Counted from the stretch's first letter, positions 18,436 through 24,928 are shown. The stretch is DNA of 64,000 nt from Pleomorphomonas koreensis DSM 23070 (GCF_000425185.1 NZ_AULH01000007.1:266457-330456), one strand, 5' to 3'. The notes: generated by a model not told the origin, from the sequence alone. A program made the numbers and translations.

Positions 18436-18487
18436 AAAAAAACGCTCCGGCCGGCCTGGCGCTCTAGGCGCTCTGCCAGCCGGAGCG
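18436..18487 (-). terminator. Rho-independent terminator between the head gene and the tape-measure gene
   Basis: On the minus strand a long stem starting CGCTCCGGCTGGC and closing with GGCCGGCCGGAGCG is followed directly by TTTTTTT (18436-18442). It lies after the gpT stop (18533) and ends 15 bases before the tape-measure start codon, so the latter's ribosome site is downstream of the terminator. Confidence 0.85.
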
Positions 18488-18532
18488 GCCACTCCCGATG
18501 CGCAACACCGCAAACACACCGGGCGACAGGCA

Positions 18533-19423
18533 TTACTCCACCCAAGGCGACATGATCACTTCGACCGTCTTGTACCAAGGGTTACTGGCCCCGGCGGCAT
18601 TGGTCGCCGAGTTGATCAGCGTCAGGGCCTTTTCCTCGTTCGCCGGGCCGACAACCAGAACGGTCGGCTTGATGGCAAGCGGGCGGCCTCCGTCACCCTT
18701 GAGGCTTTGCATGGCGACGCGCGCCAGGCTGTAGTTGGTCGGCGTCAGATCGGCCTTGGAGCCGAATGCGAGCTGCCAAAGGCCGTATCCAGCCGCGCAC
18801 CGACCATCGACGCCGTAGATGAACTCCTTGTTGAAGAACACGTTATCGTCGGAAAGGTCAGTCTTGGTTTGGAGGTTGTACGGCCGGCGCTCCTGGTAGA
18901 CGAGTGGCCGAATGGCGCGGCTCGTGTCGAGCAGGTACCAGGGCTCGCCGGAGCCGGCCTGCATGTTCGACACCGACGTTTCCTCGCCGTCCTTCATCAC
19001 CGGATGATCGGTGTCGAAGAAGTACTGCCCGTCAAAGCATTCGGTGGCGAAGCCGGCGCCGAGGGTCGAAAACACCAGCTCGTCAGGATGCACGGCCGCC
19101 GCGCGGCCCATCTCCTGCATGAGCGGCGCGAAGACGCCATACTTGTCGTCCTCGATCTTCTCGCGCTGAACACCGATGGTGTTCTCGAACGACCGATTGC
19201 CGATCGTGTAGCCGTTGGCCGAAATGCTGTTGATGATGCGCGGCCCGATCCACTCGCGCATACCGGGGATCTGGTTCAGCCAGCCATAGACCTCGTCCTG
19301 GGCCGACGAAGGAACGCGCATGGCAACCGTCGACCAAGCGGGCTTGGCGTCGGCGAAGCCCTGCGAGAAGGCCCCGTTGAAGCCGGTGAAGATGAAGTCG
19401 AGATTTTGGCGGTTGATGATCAT
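18533..19423 (-). CDS. Mu-like major head subunit (gpT family)
   Basis: This 296-residue protein matches the Mu gpT major capsid family along its length: STVAMRVPSSAQDEVYGWLNQIPGMREWIG, NGYTIGNRSFENTIGVQREKIEDDKYGVFAPLMQEMGRAAAVHPDELVF, CFDGQYFFDTDHPV, PWYLLDTSRAIRPLVYQERR and AAGYGLWQLAFGSKADLT. Mu gpT is about 305 residues, so it appears complete. The ATG at 19423 has GAGG about 9 bases upstream and lies 4 bases after the gpI stop; a longer reading into gpI is not needed. With gpI it forms the capsid-shell unit, yet the portal (gpH/gp29-type) and terminase genes that normally precede it are absent. Confidence 0.95.
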   Translation of the reverse strand: MIINRQNLDFIFTGFNGAFSQGFADAKPAWSTVAMRVPSSAQDEVYGWLNQIPGMREWIGPRIINSISANGYTIGNRSFENTIGVQREKIEDDKYGVFAPLMQEMGRAAAVHPDELVFSTLGAGFATECFDGQYFFDTDHPVMKDGEETSVSNMQAGSGEPWYLLDTSRAIRPLVYQERRPYNLQTKTDLSDDNVFFNKEFIYGVDGRCAAGYGLWQLAFGSKADLTPTNYSLARVAMQSLKGDGGRPLAIKPTVLVVGPANEEKALTLINSATNAAGASNPWYKTVEVIMSPWVE

Positions 19424-19427
19424 CGGC

Positions 19428-19979
19428 TTAGGCCTCTTCATCGGCCGCGCCACGGCGGGCGGCGGCATAGGTGGCGGGGCTCAACCCCATGTTCTTGCAG
19501 ACTTCCTCTTCCTCGGCGGAAAGCGTCTGGCTGTGTTCGGAATGGGACGAGCGCTTGCCGATCGTCATCGGCTCGACAATCCGATTGAAGGCCGGCCCGA
19601 CGCGTCTCAAGAAGGCGTCGAACTGCGGCGTGTTGACCGTGCAAAGCGAAACGGCCCAATCCTTGAGATAGGGCGGAAGGCTTCCCTTGCTGATTTCCAT
19701 GGAAACGCGGTGTTCCGCCGCTTCCATGGTCACGCCCTGCCGAAGCTTGTTGGCATCGGCAACCACTCGCTCAAAGTCGCCGATCGGCACATACTTCGTC
19801 GGATCGAAATCGGGGGCATGAGCGGCCAGAGTGGTATCACCCGAAAGAACGGCGATTTCGGCAGTATGGGCCGAAAGGTCGCGAAGCCGCGCCAGGACAA
19901 TGCCTTGGTCGGTCGTTTCCGGCAGGCCGAGAAGCGCGGCCGCGCTGCGGACCTTGGCCGCGAGCTGATCGGATTTCAT
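19428..19979 (-). CDS. Internal-start scaffold protein (gpZ-like) within the gpI gene
   Basis: This product is inferred from an in-frame ATG at 19979 preceded on the minus strand by GGAGGAA with suitable spacing. It would yield 183 residues, rich in charged helical sequence (SAAALLGLPETTDQGIVLARLRDL, DFERVVADANKLRQG) without the protease core. Mu and several tailed phages make their scaffold this way. Conservation of the strong internal ribosome site suggests the capsid genes have been under recent selection. Confidence 0.6.
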   Translation of the reverse strand: MKSDQLAAKVRSAAALLGLPETTDQGIVLARLRDLSAHTAEIAVLSGDTTLAAHAPDFDPTKYVPIGDFERVVADANKLRQGVTMEAAEHRVSMEISKGSLPPYLKDWAVSLCTVNTPQFDAFLRRVGPAFNRIVEPMTIGKRSSHSEHSQTLSAEEEEVCKNMGLSPATYAAARRGAADEEA

Positions 19980-20459
19980 GGAAGGTTCCTCCGCCTGCGA
20001 GAGCGCGGTGAGTTGGTCAAGGTTGGGATTGTTGGTGAGCGCGGCATTAAGAATCGACTTGATCACACCGTCGCTCGTGTGGCGGAAAACCGGGGAAATG
20101 TAGCGGTATTCCCGCTTTTCAACGCGTTCGGCTCCGGCCTCGGTCCATTCGACCTTGCCCCAGATGCCATCTTCACGCGCCTGCATGCCGACAATCCAGC
20201 CGGCCGCCGGAGCTGGCTGCCCGTTGTCTTTCGCCTTGAGCGTCTGGTGCTCGTAATCGACTACCATTTTCCGCTTGCCGGCGTAGGCGCGGCTGGTGTT
20301 GATGACGGCATCGGCGCTTTCGAGGCGGTATGGCCCCCGGCCGTCGCGGCCCCAGAACTCGCCCGATGGGATCAGATGCACCCAAGAGGTCGTAGGGCCG
20401 GCCTGCTCCGACATGAGCGCGACGGAAAGGGAGTTGCTGGCCTCGCCGAACTTGCTCAC
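19428..20459 (-). CDS. Mu-like prophage protease/scaffold protein (gpI family)
   Basis: This 343-residue protein matches Mu gpI, the prohead protease whose C-terminal half (gpZ) serves as scaffold. The protease domain includes WVHLIPSGEFWGRDGRGPY, KMVVDYEHQTLKAKDNGQPAPAAGW and EKREYRYISPVFRHT. An in-frame ATG at 19979 (MKSDQLAAKV) has a near-perfect ribosome site, GGAGGAA, just upstream; it would give a 183-residue scaffold, the same arrangement as Mu I/Z. Translation of the full protein begins at GTG 20459, overlapping the Mor-like stop (GTGA), so the two are coupled. The gene is complete and ends 4 bases before gpT. Confidence 0.94.
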   Translation of the reverse strand: MSKFGEASNSLSVALMSEQAGPTTSWVHLIPSGEFWGRDGRGPYRLESADAVINTSRAYAGKRKMVVDYEHQTLKAKDNGQPAPAAGWIVGMQAREDGIWGKVEWTEAGAERVEKREYRYISPVFRHTSDGVIKSILNAALTNNPNLDQLTALSQAEEPSMKSDQLAAKVRSAAALLGLPETTDQGIVLARLRDLSAHTAEIAVLSGDTTLAAHAPDFDPTKYVPIGDFERVVADANKLRQGVTMEAAEHRVSMEISKGSLPPYLKDWAVSLCTVNTPQFDAFLRRVGPAFNRIVEPMTIGKRSSHSEHSQTLSAEEEEVCKNMGLSPATYAAARRGAADEEA

Positions 20460-20878
20460 CGGCCGTACTCCCTGCGCTTCTGCGAGGAAGGTCCACCCGC
20501 TTTGCCCGCCTGAAACGGCTTCTGATGACGCGCTACTGTTGCGACATCGATATGAAGAGTTCGGGCAATCTCTTGCTGTTTCATACCCTTGGCGGATAGG
20601 TAGCGACTGAGAAATTTCTTACCGAGCGGGACCTTGAATACCCCGCCGCAGAAATACTCCCCAATCTCCAGCGCGGCTTCCTCACCGATCTCTTTGACGA
20701 CGGAGCTATTTTTGTAGACTCTGTGTCGGCCCACCTGGATTTGCGAACCACCCAAGGCGAGAAGCAAGCTGGCTGTCTTGTCGATTCCAATGAGATCGAC
20801 AAACACCATGATTTCGTCTGGAATTGGCGCCGAGCGAACAGCGCCTCGGATAGTCCATGTCTGTTCCATGCCGCACAT
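20456..20878 (-). CDS. Mor/C-type transcription activator of the Mu-like element
   Basis: This protein (about 140 residues) resembles the Mu Mor/C family, which activates middle and late phage promoters. The N-terminal dimerisation part contains MVFVDLIGIDKTASLLLALGGSQIQVG, and the C-terminal helix-turn-helix is LSRYLSAKGMKQQEIARTLHIDVATVARHQK. A Lys/Arg-rich tail (KRREYGR) follows. The start is uncertain: ATG 20878 and ATG 20869 both lack a good ribosome site. Its stop overlaps the GTG start of gpI, so activator and capsid genes are in one transcript. It could be the switch that turns on head genes, or it could respond to a helper phage. Confidence 0.72.
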   Translation of the reverse strand: MCGMEQTWTIRGAVRSAPIPDEIMVFVDLIGIDKTASLLLALGGSQIQVGRHRVYKNSSVVKEIGEEAALEIGEYFCGGVFKVPLGKKFLSRYLSAKGMKQQEIARTLHIDVATVARHQKPFQAGKAGGPSSQKRREYGR

Positions 20879-21186
20879 ACTGGGGGGTAATGCACGGAAA
20901 AACTTCCCACGTGTTTGCGGTAGGGTCGGCAATATCTGAGAGTTTTGGCCCTCATTCGGACCGCGTAAGGCGCGCTTCTCTGAAGCCGCCAGAGGCGCGC
21001 AAAACACTCGCCGCGCCTGTTTCGCCCAAAATGAGCGCCCATGGCAGGGCCGTCAATCCCCCTTACCACCGGAGCCGCAACCCCCAAAAACCCGTCAGCG
21101 GCCAAATTTCCCCGTTTGAAACTCGTTTTAATGCCCGCTCGTCCCGAGGCACCGCATCTCAAGCCCCGGAACGTCGTTTTCACAGC
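20879..21186. other. Intergenic region between the DNA-binding operon and the Mor-like gene
   Basis: These 308 bases separate the early-type operon from the late-type operon, the place where Mu carries its transposition, lysis and packaging genes. Minus-strand readings here give only Arg/Gly-rich sequence without a recognisable domain or ribosome site, so I call no gene. If the element arose by internal deletion, the junction is most likely here or at 18424-18532. Confidence 0.4.
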
Positions 21187-21759
21187 CTAAACCCGGTTGG
21201 CGATGCCGAACCGGATCATCACCCGCGCCGCCTCTTCCACGTCGGGCAACACCACGCCGGGCGGCAGGTAGTCGGGCAGCATGTCCCATGCCTCGCCAAG
21301 CGTCGGCGCGTCGTCGCTCCTGAGGATCCTCATCAGCGGCAGCACCCAAGGCGGCGCGGTGTTCTCCGGCACCTTCTCCGGCAGTGGCGGCGCATCGGGA
21401 AGGCCGATCATCGCCGGAACGATGGCGTCGATCGGCGGCAGGTCGAGCACCCGGCCTATCAGCGCGTCGAAGGTCCGGTCGGGCAGGCTCGACACATGAT
21501 AGGCGAAGTGCCAGCGCCGTTCGCCTTGCACCTTGCGCTTAAGCCACCCTTCGGCCGTCGCCTTTCGGGCGATCGCCGCCTTGCCCGCCGGCAGGCCCGG
21601 CAGGCGCTTGGCGTCCAGCTCGGCGGCCGACATCCACTCCTGGATAGCCCACCGCTCCCGAACGATCCGGATCAGCATGGCCTCCAGGTACGTCAGCCGC
21701 CGCTGGGCATAGGCCCACACGTCGGCGTCAACCGTCACCGTCAGGTCGAAAGTCGTCAT
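21187..21759 (-). CDS. Mu-type helix-turn-helix DNA-binding protein with C-terminal extension
   Basis: This 190-residue protein contains one Mu-type HTH (the DNA-binding domain of MuA and MuR) at about residues 40-93: QEWMSAAELDAKRLPGLPAG....IARKATAEGWLKRK....WHFAYHVSSLP. The W.(S/T)..EL....LP......A....W..R pattern ending in Y(H)VSSLP is typical. Residues 1-35 are a hydrophobic/helical lead-in and residues 95-190 are Pro-rich with acidic patches (LPPIDAIVPAMIGLPDAPPLP) and no DDE catalytic motifs. It starts by ATGA overlap with the previous gene. In Mu this domain heads a 663-residue transposase; here it stops without the catalytic core. It may bind the element ends, the operator, or helper transposase sites. 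Confidence 0.72.
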   Translation of the reverse strand: MTTFDLTVTVDADVWAYAQRRLTYLEAMLIRIVRERWAIQEWMSAAELDAKRLPGLPAGKAAIARKATAEGWLKRKVQGERRWHFAYHVSSLPDRTFDALIGRVLDLPPIDAIVPAMIGLPDAPPLPEKVPENTAPPWVLPLMRILRSDDAPTLGEAWDMLPDYLPPGVVLPDVEEAARVMIRFGIANRV

Positions 21760-22157
21760 GGCCTTCCCCTGTCTTGAGGCAGGAGGCCGGCGCGCTTCAT
21801 CAGCTCCTCAATCAGCGCGTCGGTTGGAACGCCGCTGAAATCGATCTTGACCGAGTCCGACCGCACCGGCTCGGTGCCGATGCCTTCGGCCGCGAAGCTG
21901 TCGAATCGCTTCTTGACCTCCATGCGCTCGGCGAGCAGCCCGGCGGCGCGTAGCTTCATCTCGTCGTCGGTGATGAAGGGCAGCAGGGCGAACAGGTGGT
22001 ATTCGAAGCCGCCGCCCTTGGCGAGGCGGACGCGTATGAAGGCTTCGTCATGGAACGGCCTCTCTGCCCTTATCCAGGAGTTGACCGCGTGTTTGCTGTT
22101 CAGATGGCCGATCAGGCCCAACGAGGCGATCTCGGTCGGGGAAAGCCACTCTTTCAT
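21756..22157 (-). CDS. Small Mu-type helix-turn-helix protein
   Basis: The 133-residue product begins directly with a Mu-type HTH at residues 1-60 (KEWLSPTEIASLGLIGHLNSKHAVNSWIRAERPF, then the wing-like VRLAKGGGFEYHLFALLP). The remaining part is a charged helix (DDEMKLRAAGLLAERMEVKKRFDSF) and a short tail (FSGVPTDALIEELMKRAGLLP). Both ends overlap neighbouring genes by ATGA, so the three DNA-binding genes are translationally coupled and probably made in fixed ratio. No catalytic residues of a transposase are present. I cannot say whether it is a repressor, an end-binding architectural protein or a decoy. Confidence 0.68.
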   Translation of the reverse strand: MKEWLSPTEIASLGLIGHLNSKHAVNSWIRAERPFHDEAFIRVRLAKGGGFEYHLFALLPFITDDEMKLRAAGLLAERMEVKKRFDSFAAEGIGTEPVRSDSVKIDFSGVPTDALIEELMKRAGLLPQDRGRP

Positions 22158-22951
22158 GGCCGCACCTCCCGATCAGGAGAGGGCCGACAGATCGCTGGAA
22201 CCCGAACGATCAGCCGCTTGTCGCGCGGACGGGTCAAGTCGACGCGGATTTCCGTTGCGGTTGGAAAGGTCTCGATCAGCCGGCCGAGCGGTCGACGTTC
22301 AAGCCGAATTCGTGGCCTTACCGTTGGCTTCCTCTTTGACCTCGTGATGGTCTTGCAGCGTGTCTTGGCGACTTCGGGAAGGGCGTCGATATGGTACTCG
22401 TACCCGCCGCCCGACCCAATGCGGTGGCGACAAAGCTTCGGATACTTCCGAAGCAGGGTATTTCTCAGGTATCTGCTAATGCTGCTTCTATCAGCAGGGA
22501 AGCCGGGCAGATTCATGTCTGCGATTTCCTGCGCACTGAACCATGCCAGATGATCGACATTGGAAAGGAATTCGGTGATAACGGTTCGGTGATAAAGGAA
22601 GGCGTGACCCATCCCATGACGCCGAAAGAGCATCGGATTTTCCTCGACGCCGTCCCGTCGAAACTTGGCTTGCAGGGAGTCAATATCCCTCGGCAATCCA
22701 CTCAGGTTCATGTCGATGATCTCTTGGGCTGTGATCCAGTTTAGAGGATCATCAAGCGCCGGCAGAATGATGCTCTTGTGATACTCAACACCGCCTCCAG
22801 CCTTCTTTCGGGGTCGGCACAGTTGCTTGTTCAAGTTGATGCCATTCGCCTTCGCGTAATAGTGCACGCCTGAGGTAGTTTGCGGAAACCCAGAGATCTT
22901 CAGCGCGGCTATCTCTTTCGCGCTCATCCACTCTCTCAGTTCTTTTGTCAT
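22154..22951 (-). CDS. Protein with three tandem Mu-type helix-turn-helix domains
   Basis: This 265-residue protein starts at ATG 22951 (GGAG 8 bases upstream). It has three successive domains of one pattern: about residues 7-64 (EWMSAKEIAALKISGFP...GGGVEYHKSIILP), 70-130 (NWITAQEIIDMNLSGLP...HAFLYHRTVITEFL) and 135-193 (AWFSAQEIADMNLPGFP...GGGYEYHIDALP). Each repeats W.(S/T)A.EI......G.P and ends with a Y-H wing strand, as in the MuA/MuR DNA-binding domain. The C-terminal 70 residues are very basic (TRSKRKPTVRPRIRLERR). A three-headed binder could span repeated sites at the element ends. I know of no described phage protein with this exact layout. A longer reading from 23068 is less likely. 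Confidence 0.7.
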   Translation of the reverse strand: MTKELREWMSAKEIAALKISGFPQTTSGVHYYAKANGINLNKQLCRPRKKAGGGVEYHKSIILPALDDPLNWITAQEIIDMNLSGLPRDIDSLQAKFRRDGVEENPMLFRRHGMGHAFLYHRTVITEFLSNVDHLAWFSAQEIADMNLPGFPADRSSISRYLRNTLLRKYPKLCRHRIGSGGGYEYHIDALPEVAKTRCKTITRSKRKPTVRPRIRLERRPLGRLIETFPTATEIRVDLTRPRDKRLIVRVPAICRPSPDREVRP

Positions 22952-23018
22952 CTTCCAGACTCCAGAAAGATCAAGGGCACGGCCGATGCCGTGCCCGTTG
23001 GATTGCGTTCCGTGAGGA

Positions 23019-23468
23019 TCAGCCGGCAGCGGCTCTGCCGCGCCGCCCCTCTCTTCCTGTGCGGGCATCCGGCGTCTTCGCCTTGTTCAGCTCCCTGACG
23101 ACGCGCTGCACGATATCGGCGTCCACCTTCAGGGCGGCGGCGATCTCCTCCGAGCGAATGGATTCGATTTCCTCCTCGACCATCGATCTGGCGCGGTTAA
23201 TTTGCTCGACCTCCGCGGCAATCCGGGCGGTCTCCGCGGCGGCATCGCTCTCCGGCATAAACTCAGGGAAGACCTTTTCCACCTCCTTGAGCGCGTCCAC
23301 CTTCTCCCACATCAGAATACTGATGCCGTCAGCATATGAGCCGACAATCGACGACTCATAGTGGAGCGCATTCACGAGAAGGACAGTCAGCGCTTCCATC
23401 CCCATGATCGTTTCGGACAGCTGGTTCGTCGCGACCTTGTAGGTCTCGGAATTGGTAAGGGCAGTCAT
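23019..23468 (-). CDS. Hypothetical protein of the Mu-like element
   Basis: This 149-residue protein is the first gene of the DNA-binding operon. The ATG at 23468 is supported by GTGGAGACCACC just upstream; a longer frame from 23693 lacks a ribosome site and crosses a terminator. Residues 1-65 form a possibly helical part (LSETIMGMEALTVLLVNALHYESSIVGSY), residues about 72-115 a charged coiled-coil-like stretch (ETARIAAEVEQINRARSMVEEEIESI), and residues 115-135 a possible helix-turn-helix (SEEIAAALKVDADIVQRVVRELNK). I do not recognise the family. Its place at the regulatory end suggests an early or regulatory function. Confidence 0.6.
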   Translation of the reverse strand: MTALTNSETYKVATNQLSETIMGMEALTVLLVNALHYESSIVGSYADGISILMWEKVDALKEVEKVFPEFMPESDAAAETARIAAEVEQINRARSMVEEEIESIRSEEIAAALKVDADIVQRVVRELNKAKTPDARTGREGRRGRAAAG

Positions 23469-23633
23469 GGTGGTCTCCACGTATTGCTTTGCGAGCAACT
23501 CCGCGATCGGCGCGGGCCGGGGGCGCAAACCGTACGTGGACGGTGACATGGGCTTTAGGATTTCTCCCTGGACATACCCCATATCCCCCCGGCCGCCGAA
23601 TGCGCGGCCGTGTCCGGAGTCCACCGGACAAAC

Positions 23634-23656
23634 AAAAAAAGCGCCGTTGAGGCGCG
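23634..23656 (-). terminator. Rho-independent terminator upstream of the first element gene
   Basis: On the minus strand GCGCC-TCAA-CGGCGC is followed by TTTTTTT. It stands between the palindromic operator-like region (23912-23956) and the first gene (start 23468), so a transcript from the element end would stop before the DNA-binding operon unless antiterminated, or else it makes a short RNA of about 250 bases. Confidence 0.65.
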
Positions 23657-23911
23657 TGTAAAGGGATCGCCTGACGGCTTCCCGATGCACCATGCCTAGG
23701 TGGCGCGACCCACCACGTTCAGAGTTTGCGACTCCACTTGTAAAGATAGGCCGATTTGGCTATTTTCACAAGGCGAAATCGCGCGCCGATCAATTGTCGG
23801 AAAACCGCCATTTGCCCCGATAGACAAATTCGCATCCGATTGCGAATTGAAAGGCCTTCCCCCAACATACCCGATCAATTCCGCAGATCCGCAGATTTGA
23901 TCGCGCTAATA

Positions 23912-23956
23912 TACGGCAGCCGTCTGCCGTAATATACTGCCATAATTTGGCAGTAT
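23912..23956. promoter_or_regulatory. Twin palindromes, probable repressor operators of the element
   Basis: TACGGCAG-ccgt-CTGCCGTA (23912-23931) and ATACTGCC-ataattt-GGCAGTAT (23934-23956) are both perfect 8-bp inverted repeats sharing the GGCAG/CTGCC core, two bases apart. Paired sites of this kind usually bind a dimeric regulator cooperatively. They lie upstream of the minus-strand genes in the AT-rich end, where Mu has its operator. Confidence 0.6.
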
Positions 23957-24477
23957 GTTTAGGCTACGTTTGGAGTGCATTTTAGACCACCATTACGACT
24001 CACGTTAATGCGTATGTTCGTGCGTCTTTTCGTGCCATTATTAGTGCGTCTGATCGTGTAGTTTGTTGAGTATATCCGCTTGTCTGTTTGGCTCTTCGCT
24101 ATTTCGGACTTCCGAATTACCATGTCACTGATGTATATTGCTTTTTTGCGCTATTGAACTCCGAACGGCCTTCGGAGATAACTGACAAGTCATTTGTCGG
24201 TTCAGTCCACAGCCGTGGCCGGCCTCCGAGCCTTTGTCGGTTACAGTTTATTGCGATATGTGGCGGTTTTCCGGGCTTTTCAACCGTAACCTCGGGTTAC
24301 AGTTTGCCTCCCGATCACTCGACGCCATCCGGTCATTAGGCGTCGTTTTCCGGCGTCATGGTGCCATTTGATCTTGCGCGGCCACCCCTCTAATTAGGTA
24401 TCCCGCCAAGCCCATTTTTCGCCCATCTTTCAGGGCGTTATCACACTTTCCCGGACTTTATCACGTATTCCCATCAA

Positions 24478-24503
24478 AGTGCCATGTGTTCTTGCGGGTT
24501 ACA
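24478..24503 (-). repeat. Terminal inverted repeat of the Mu-like element (regulatory-end side)
   Basis: Read on the minus strand it begins TGTAACCCGCAAGAACACAT and matches the 14999 end at 20 of 26 positions. The terminal TG...CA dinucleotides are those required by Mu-family transposases. Confidence 0.88.
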
Positions 24504-24508
24504 CCAGA
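24504..24508. repeat. 5-bp target-site duplication, copy 2
   Basis: CCAGA, identical to 14994-14998, abuts the element end ...GGGTTACA. Confidence 0.93.
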
Positions 24509-24851
24509 ACTGGGCCTGGTTGAGGACCGAGTTGAGGACGGTGGGCGAGTTGCGCGGACCCTTCTGCCAGCCATGGCCGATCGAGGTCTCGAGGTTGTCG
24601 TCACCGCCGGTCGCCAGGTTGTGGCAGGAGTTGCAGCTGAAGACGCCCGAGGCCGACAGGCGCGGATCGAAGAACAGGGCGCGCCCGAGATCGATCTTCG
24701 CCTTGGTGATCGGATTGTTGTGGACCGCCGGCAGAATCGACGGAATGGCCTGGAACTGCTGGGCAGCCTGTTCCCGCAGCGTGTCCGCCTTCGCGGGAAG
24801 CGCCAACGCCGCCGCGGCCGCAGCCACGGCCAGCACCCAATGCCTTTTCAT
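24504..24851 (-). pseudogene. ccpA: Di-heme cytochrome c peroxidase, N-terminal fragment (gene split by Mu-like element)
   Basis: The 116 codons from ATG 24851 encode a signal peptide (RHWVLAVAAAAAALALPAKA-D) and the first part of the enzyme with the first heme motif CNSCH (in SASGVFSCNSCHNLATGG) and the LGRALFFDPRLS segment. The host frame ends at ...NQAQFW; the element then adds CNPQEHMAL and a stop. GGAGGATTTC precedes the start codon. The C-terminal part, including the second heme site, is at 14289-14998. The fragment would be exported but cannot form the enzyme. The upstream FNR-type box (24915-24928) suggests the intact gene was induced at low oxygen, as is common for this enzyme. Confidence 0.93.
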
Positions 24852-24914
24852 GAAATCCTCCCCCTAGATGGAAGTTATAACAATTCAAAGGTACGGACTG
24901 TGAACATGAATTCC

Positions 24915-24928
24915 TTGATCTAAGTCAA
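24915..24928. promoter_or_regulatory. FNR/FixK-type box upstream of the split peroxidase gene
   Basis: TTGATCTAAGTCAA matches the TTGAT-N4-ATCAA consensus with one change in the right half. It is centred about 70 bases upstream of the peroxidase start codon, suitable for activation by an FNR/Anr/FixK protein under oxygen limitation. Confidence 0.6.

Larger units (their letters stand above)
23469..24477. other. Gene-poor, AT-richer regulatory end of the Mu-like element
   Basis: About 1 kb without a convincing gene, in the place where Mu has its repressor, operators and transposase-binding sites. It contains two adjacent palindromes (23912-23956), a terminator (23634-23656), a GTAACC-TCG-GGTTAC palindrome (24286-24300), two further GGTTACAGTTT copies (24239 and 24295) that echo the terminal GGGTTACA, and two direct repeats TTATCAC..(T/A)TTCCC (24438 and 24459) spaced 21 bases. 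A 49-codon minus-strand frame (23719-23868) lies between palindromes and terminator but has no good ribosome site. No repressor gene is recognised. Confidence 0.6.
14999..24503 (-). mobile_element. Mu-like transposable element of 9,505 bp lacking a transposase gene
   Basis: The element is bounded by a perfect CCAGA duplication and by Mu-type ends: TGTAGCGCGCAA... at the left and, on the other strand, TGTAACCCGCAA... at the right, 20 identical of the first 26 bases. All recognisable genes are on the minus strand and follow Mu order: regulatory/DNA-binding genes next to the 24503 end, then a Mor/C-type activator, gpI protease, gpT head protein and tape measure, ending 210 bases from the 14999 end. 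The siphovirus-type tape measure points to B3/D3112/RcapMu-like relatives. No DDE transposase, MuB, terminase, portal, lysis or tail-fibre gene is found on either strand. Base composition is visibly less GC-rich than the flanks, most strongly in 23.7-24.5 kb. Confidence 0.92.

Noticed and set aside
19320..20513. A plus-strand frame across the gpI/gpT region that might hide a transposase
   Set aside because: It has no DDE motif, no domain and no ribosome site, and lies opposite clearly homologous Mu head genes.
20857..21777. A 306-codon plus-strand frame in the Mu-like element
   Set aside because: It is His/Arg-rich antisense sequence to the HTH gene at 21187 and has no recognisable domain.
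24088..24339. An 83-codon plus-strand frame in the regulatory end, considered as a phage repressor
   Set aside because: It shows no helix-turn-helix, is rich in Phe, Ser, Pro and Cys, and overlaps the repeated end motifs.
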